Below, piece by piece: positions 59,711-64,000 of a stretch of DNA of 64,000 bases. The DNA lies in NCBI RefSeq assembly GCF_011170125.1, contig NZ_BLLN01000005.1, positions 1,798,001 through 1,862,000 on the forward strand. Reading direction: 5' to 3'. This DNA is from Streptomyces diastaticus subsp. diastaticus (GTDB lineage Bacteria; Actinomycetota; Actinomycetes; Streptomycetales; Streptomycetaceae). The position numbers were made by a program, and so were the translations under genes. Every line of letters starts with the position of its first letter. Position 1 is the first letter of the stretch. The notes below the pieces were generated by a model, which made no database searches, was not told the DNA's origin, and saw only the letters and a list, made by a program, of their open reading frames with translations.

Positions 59711-61282
59711 GTGACCCCCCACATATCCCGCCGCCGTACCGGCCTCGCCCTGTCCACCGCCGTCGCCGCCGGCGCACTGCTCGCCGCCGGGCTCTCCTCC
59801 GGCGGGGCCGTCGCCCAGCCCGCCGCCGACAAGGTGCCCGCCGCCGCCCCGGCCGCCCTCTCCGCCAACGCCAAGGCGGGCCTGCTCGAAGAGGCCGACT
59901 CCGCCAAGGCGGCCACCGCCCGGTCGATCGGCCTCGGCAGTCAGGAGAAGCTGGTCGTCCGTGACGTGGTCAAGGACCGCGACGGCAGCCTGCACACCCG
60001 GTACGAGCGCACCTACCAGGGCCTGCCCGTGCTCGGCGGCGACCTCGTGGTGCACACCGACGCGTCCGGCGCCACCGACGGCGTCACCAAGGCCGTCGAG
60101 GCCGAGCTGAAGGTGGACACCGTCACCACGGCCGCCACTCCGAAGGGCGCCCGCAAGGTCGTCTGGGCCGCCCAGGGCACGCCGAAGCTGGCCTTCGAGA
60201 AGGTCACCAGGGCCACCAAGAAGGACGGCACGCCGCAGGAGCTGCACACCGTCACCGACGCGGCCACCGGCAAGCGGCTCTTCCAGTGGGACGCCGTCCA
60301 CGCCGGCACCGGTGAGAGCCAGTACAGCGGCACCGTCGAGATCGGCACCACCGCCTCCGGCAGCGGCTTCGAGCTGACCGACGGAGAGCGCGGCGGCCAC
60401 AAGACGTACGACCTGAAGAACGGCTCGTCCGGCACCGGCACGCTCTTCACCGACGACGACGACAAGTGGGGCGACGGCACGCCGGGCGACCCGGCCACCG
60501 CCGCCGTCGACGCCGCCTACGGCGCGGGCGCCACCTGGGACTACTACGAGCAGGTGCACGGCCGCTCCGGCATCAAGGGCGACGGCGTCGGCGCGTACTC
60601 GCGGGTCCACTACGGCGACAACTACGTCAACGCCTTCTGGACCGACAGCTGCTTCTGCATGACCTACGGCGACGGCGACGGCAACGCCGCCCCGCTCACC
60701 TCGCTCGATGTCGCCGCCCACGAGATGACGCACGGCGTCACCTCGGTGACGGCCGGGCTGATCTACTCCGGCGAGTCCGGCGGCCTCAACGAGGCGACCA
60801 GCGACATCTTCGCCACCGCGGTGGAGTTCCACGCCGACAGCGAGGGCGACGTCCCGGACTACCTCATCGGCGAGAAGATCGACATCAACGGCGACGGCAC
60901 CCCGCTGCGCTACATGGACGAGCCCTCGAAGGACGGCTCCTCCGAGGACTACTGGTACGACGGCATCGGCAACGTCGACGTCCACTACTCCTCGGGCGTC
61001 GCCAACCACTTCTTCTACCTGCTGTCCGAGGGCAGCGGCGCCAAGGAGATCAACGGCGTCTCCTACGACTCGCCGACCGCCGACGGTGAGCCGGTCACCG
61101 GCATCGGCATCGAGAAGGCCGAGCAGATCTGGTTCAAGGCGCTCACCCAGTACATGACCTCCACCACCGACTACGCGGCGGCCCGCGAGGCCACCCTGGA
61201 GGCGGCGAGCGAGCTGTACGGCGCGGACTCGGCCGAGTACCAGGGCGTCGATCGCGCCTGGGCGGCGGTCAACGTCAGCTGA
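59711..61282 (+). CDS. Secreted thermolysin-family (M4) neutral metalloprotease
   Basis: 523 residues from GTG 59711 behind GGGAGCG. Signal peptide of about 36 residues, an FTP-type/PepSY propeptide (about 55-200; KDRDGSLHTRYERTYQGLPVLGGDLVVHTD), then the M4 catalytic domain. Zinc site HEMTH at 337-341 and third ligand E361 in GGLNEATSD; the catalytic Glu is E338. The His of the C-terminal lobe is in DVHYSSGVANHFFYLL. It is secreted as a zymogen and self-cleaves. Streptomyces enzymes of this type lack further C-terminal domains, as here. Convergent with glgP. Confidence 0.95.
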   Translation: MTPHISRRRTGLALSTAVAAGALLAAGLSSGGAVAQPAADKVPAAAPAALSANAKAGLLEEADSAKAATARSIGLGSQEKLVVRDVVKDRDGSLHTRYERTYQGLPVLGGDLVVHTDASGATDGVTKAVEAELKVDTVTTAATPKGARKVVWAAQGTPKLAFEKVTRATKKDGTPQELHTVTDAATGKRLFQWDAVHAGTGESQYSGTVEIGTTASGSGFELTDGERGGHKTYDLKNGSSGTGTLFTDDDDKWGDGTPGDPATAAVDAAYGAGATWDYYEQVHGRSGIKGDGVGAYSRVHYGDNYVNAFWTDSCFCMTYGDGDGNAAPLTSLDVAAHEMTHGVTSVTAGLIYSGESGGLNEATSDIFATAVEFHADSEGDVPDYLIGEKIDINGDGTPLRYMDEPSKDGSSEDYWYDGIGNVDVHYSSGVANHFFYLLSEGSGAKEINGVSYDSPTADGEPVTGIGIEKAEQIWFKALTQYMTSTTDYAAAREATLEAASELYGADSAEYQGVDRAWAAVNVS

Positions 61283-61323
61283 CCTGAGCCGGGGGAGGGC
61301 CGCGGCCCCGCCCCGCACGGACC

Positions 61324-61360
61324 GCGGCACCCGGGGCTGAGCGCTCGCCCCGGGTGCCGC
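61324..61360. terminator. 14-bp hairpin between convergent protease and glgP genes
   Basis: GCGGCACCCGGGGC (61324-61337) pairs exactly with 61347-61360 over a 9-base loop. Serves both strands. Confidence 0.7.
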
Positions 61361-61386
61361 TCCGTCGTGGTCCGCGCCCGCGCGGG

Positions 61387-64000
61387 TCAGCGCAGCAGCA
61401 CGCCCGCCTCCTGCCCGGCCGCCTCCGCAGGGACCGCGATCAGCCCCATCTCGGCGCCGGAGGCCAGCAACCGGTGGCTGGGCAGCACCCGGACGGTGTA
61501 GCCGAAGCTGCCGGTGCGGTCGAGGGCGAGCGGGCCCTCGAAGGTCCAGCGGCCGTCCAGGTCGGGGCCGCCCGGCGCGGGCTTCAGCGGCACCCGGGTG
61601 GCGCCGCTGATCCGGTCGTCGCCGTCGACGTGCCCGGAGACGGCCTGCACCTCCACGTCCTCGGGCGCCAGCCCACCGAGACGGACCCGCACCCGCAGGG
61701 CGAGGGTGGCGCCGAGCTGGGCCGGGGACTCGGCGCCCTCGGGCCCGTCGGCGCCCGCGTCCACGTGCTCGACCGCGACCTGGGCCCAGCCGGCCCGCAC
61801 CCGCTCCTTGTACGCGGCCAGTTCACGTGCCCGCTCGGGGCCGAGCGCGCGGTGGGCGCGGGCGGCCGGGGCGTACAGGGTCTCCACGTACTCGCGGACC
61901 ATGCGGCCCGCGATGACCTTCGGGCCGAGCCGGGTCAGGGTCTCGCGGACCATGCCGATCCACCGGTCCGGCAGGCCCTCGCGGCCGCGCTCGTAGAAGC
62001 GCGGGGCGACACGCTCCTCCAGCAGCTCGTAGAGGGCGGCGGCCTCCAGCGCGTCGCGGCGCTCGGTCTCCTTGGCGGTGAGGTGGCCGTCGCCCTCGGC
62101 GGTGGGGATGGCCCAGCCGAAGTCCGGGTCGTACCACTCGTCCCACCAGCCGTCGAGGACGGAGAGGTTGAGGCAGCCGTTGAGGGCGGCCTTCATCCCG
62201 GAGGTGCCGCACGCCTCCAGCGGGCGCAGCGGGTTGTTGAGCCACACGTCGCAGCCCGGGTAGAGCTTCTGGGCCATCGCCATGCCGTAGTCGGGCAGGA
62301 AGGCGATGCGGTGGCGGACCCCGGCGTCGTCGGCGAACCGCACCAGTTCCTGCACCAGCCGCTTGCCGCCGTCGTCGGCCGGGTGCGCCTTCCCGGCCAC
62401 CACGATCTGCACCGGCCGCTCCGGGTGGAGCAGCAGCGCCCGCAGCCGGTCGCGGTCCTGGAGCATCAGCGTGAGCCGCTTGTACGAGGGCACGCGGCGG
62501 GCGAAACCGATGGTCAGCACCGACGGGTCGAAGGCGGTGTCGATCCAGCCCAGTTCGGCCGGGCCCGCGCCGCGCTGGCGCCAGCCGGCGGCGAGCCGGG
62601 TGCGGATCTCCTCGACCAGTTGCCCACGCAGGGTGCGGCGCAGCTCCCAGATCTCCTGGTCGGAGATCTGCCCGATGGCGTCCCACCGGTCGGGGCCGCC
62701 GACACTGAGGGCCTCCTCGGCCCGGCCGGGGCCGATCCGGCGGGCGCCGAGCCGCAGCACCTCGGGGGCGACCCAGGTGGGCGCGTGCACGCCGTTGGTG
62801 ACCGAGGTGATCGGCACCTCCTCGGCGTCGAAACCCGGCCACAGCCCGGCGAACATCTCCCGGCTGACCTGGCCGTGCAGGGTGGAAACGCCGTTGGCGC
62901 GCTGCGCCAGGCGAAGGCCCATCACGGCCATGTTGAACAGGCCGGGGTCGCCGCCCGGGTACGTCTCGGTGCCCAGCGCCAGGACCCGCCCGGTGTCGAT
63001 GCCGGGCAGTTCCGCGCCCTCACCGAAATGACGGGCGACCAGGGAGCGGTCGAAGCGGTCGATCCCGGCGGGCACCGGGGTGTGGGTGGTGAAGACCGTT
63101 CCGGCGCGCACCACCTGGAGGGCCTGGTCGAAGTCGAGGCCGGGGCCGTCGGGCGCGGGCGCACCCAGTTCGTGGACGCGCTCCAGTCCGAGGAAGCCGG
63201 CGTGGCCCTCGTTGGTGTGGAAGACCTCGGGGGCCGGGTGGCCGGTGAGGCGGCAGTAGGCGCGCACCGCGCGGACGCCGCCGATGCCGAGCAGCATCTC
63301 CTGGTGCAGCCGGTGCTCGCTGCCGCCGCCGTAGAGCCGGTCGGTCACCTCGCGGGCCGCGGCGTCGTTGTCCTCGACGTCGGAGTCGAGCATCAGCAGC
63401 GGGACGCGGCCGACCCTGGCCTGCCAGACGCGGGCGCGCAGCACGCGGCCGCCGGGGAGGGCGAGGCGGATCAGGGTGGGACTGCCGTCGGCCTCACGCA
63501 GGAGGGTCAGCGGCAGCTCGTCCGGGTCGAGGACGGGGTAGTGCTCCTGCTGCCAGCCGTCCCGGGAGAGGGACTGGCGGAAGTACCCGTGGCGGTACAG
63601 GAGCCCGACGCCGATCAGCGGGACGCCGAGGTCGCTGGCGGACTTGAGATGGTCCCCGGCGAGGATGCCGAGGCCGCCGGAGTACTGCGGCAGGGCCGCG
63701 GTGACGCCGAACTCCGGCGAGAAGTAGGCGACGGCGGCGGGCAGGGAGCCCTCCTGGCGCTGGTACCAGCGGTCGCCTTGCAGGTAGTCGGTGAGGTCGT
63801 CGACGGCGGCGGCCACGCGGAGCCGGAAGCGCCGGTCGGCGGCGAGGGTGTCGAGGCGTTCGGGCGGGACGGCGGCGAGCAGCCGGACCGGGTCACCGGT
63901 GGCGGCCCAGCGGGCCGGGTCGACCGACTGGAAGAGCTCGCGGGTCTCCGCGTGCCAGGACCAGCGCAGGTTGCGGGCCAGGTCGCTGAGGGGGCGGAGG
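61387..64000 (-). CDS. glgP: Alpha-glucan (glycogen) phosphorylase, N-terminus outside the window
   Basis: About 871 codons are present; the frame runs off the right edge with LARNLRWSWHAETRELFQSVDP, so only a short N-terminal piece is missing. It follows the actinobacterial GlgP layout: YFSPEFGV, catalytic-core VFHTNEGHAG, phosphate/PLP region RRVPSYKRLTLML, and PLP lysine in GTSGMKAALNG followed by LDGWWDEWYD. An immunoglobulin-like C-terminal extension (about the last 110 residues) is specific to this subfamily. It releases glucose 1-phosphate from storage glucan and works with glgX. Confidence 0.95.
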   Translation of the reverse strand, partial: LRPLSDLARNLRWSWHAETRELFQSVDPARWAATGDPVRLLAAVPPERLDTLAADRRFRLRVAAAVDDLTDYLQGDRWYQRQEGSLPAAVAYFSPEFGVTAALPQYSGGLGILAGDHLKSASDLGVPLIGVGLLYRHGYFRQSLSRDGWQQEHYPVLDPDELPLTLLREADGSPTLIRLALPGGRVLRARVWQARVGRVPLLMLDSDVEDNDAAAREVTDRLYGGGSEHRLHQEMLLGIGGVRAVRAYCRLTGHPAPEVFHTNEGHAGFLGLERVHELGAPAPDGPGLDFDQALQVVRAGTVFTTHTPVPAGIDRFDRSLVARHFGEGAELPGIDTGRVLALGTETYPGGDPGLFNMAVMGLRLAQRANGVSTLHGQVSREMFAGLWPGFDAEEVPITSVTNGVHAPTWVAPEVLRLGARRIGPGRAEEALSVGGPDRWDAIGQISDQEIWELRRTLRGQLVEEIRTRLAAGWRQRGAGPAELGWIDTAFDPSVLTIGFARRVPSYKRLTLMLQDRDRLRALLLHPERPVQIVVAGKAHPADDGGKRLVQELVRFADDAGVRHRIAFLPDYGMAMAQKLYPGCDVWLNNPLRPLEACGTSGMKAALNGCLNLSVLDGWWDEWYDPDFGWAIPTAEGDGHLTAKETERRDALEAAALYELLEERVAPRFYERGREGLPDRWIGMVRETLTRLGPKVIAGRMVREYVETLYAPAARAHRALGPERARELAAYKERVRAGWAQVAVEHVDAGADGPEGAESPAQLGATLALRVRVRLGGLAPEDVEVQAVSGHVDGDDRISGATRVPLKPAPGGPDLDGRWTFEGPLALDRTGSFGYTVRVLPSHRLLASGAEMGLIAVPAEAAGQEAGVLLR

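Overview
The window is chromosomal DNA from a Streptomyces, most likely of the albidoflavus/albus type. G+C is very high, codons end in G or C, GTG starts are common, and the neighbourhood (gatCAB, rmdB, ligA, mnmA, gcvT-gcvH-glyA-sdaA, ScARP-like toxin, glgX, glgP) matches, in reverse, the S. coelicolor SCO5444-SCO5504 core region as I remember it. The secreted M15 D,D-carboxypeptidase at 18617-19384 has the precursor length and zinc-ligand positions of the classic Streptomyces albus G enzyme. No prophage, IS element, CRISPR array, tRNA or rRNA was seen.

Layout. 1-1398: 3'-truncated MMPL transporter. 1719-5279: GatCAB amidotransferase genes with a 79-residue membrane protein gene between gatA and gatB. 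5602-13889: GGDEF-EAL protein, NAD+ DNA ligase, core methionine synthase, SDR, LOG-like protein, DUF427, alpha/beta hydrolase. 13933-17040: mnmA, peptidoglycan amidase, cysteine desulfurase (tRNA 2-thiolation pair). 17613-20186: thioesterase, M15 carboxypeptidase, TRIC/UPF0126 channel. 20306-26445: a five-gene peptide ABC importer operon whose binding-protein gene carries an in-frame amber codon. 27526-35056: a serine/glycine block with two SseB-like genes, a P-loop gene, a tandem glycine riboswitch, gcvT, gcvH, glyA and sdaA.

35053-38903 is the least ordinary part. A secreted 52-residue peptide gene is translationally coupled to a small LuxR-type regulator gene. They lie in lower-G+C DNA between intact sdaA and a diverged scrap of an sdaA 3' end. 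Next come a DUF4097 lipoprotein gene ruined by three lesions and two tandem DUF574 methyltransferase paralogues, the second with eroded SAM motifs.

39200-48255: LysR regulator overlapping a nitrilase, Asp23/Gls24 protein, cbtBA cobalt transporter genes under a cobalamin riboswitch, a histidine-phosphatase-fold protein without its catalytic motif, an F420-type NADP oxidoreductase, a GH25 lysozyme, a Scabin/ScARP-like DNA ADP-ribosyltransferase, an RsbW-like kinase and an enoyl-CoA hydratase. 48358-64000: two tandem L,D-transpeptidases, glgX, an ABC-2 exporter, a heterodimeric ABC exporter divergent across a perfect 16-bp palindrome, a thermolysin-family protease and glgP (5' end outside the window).

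Regulation visible in sequence: two metabolite riboswitches, several inverted-repeat operator candidates, and many long GC-rich hairpins without U tracts at operon ends, especially between convergent genes.
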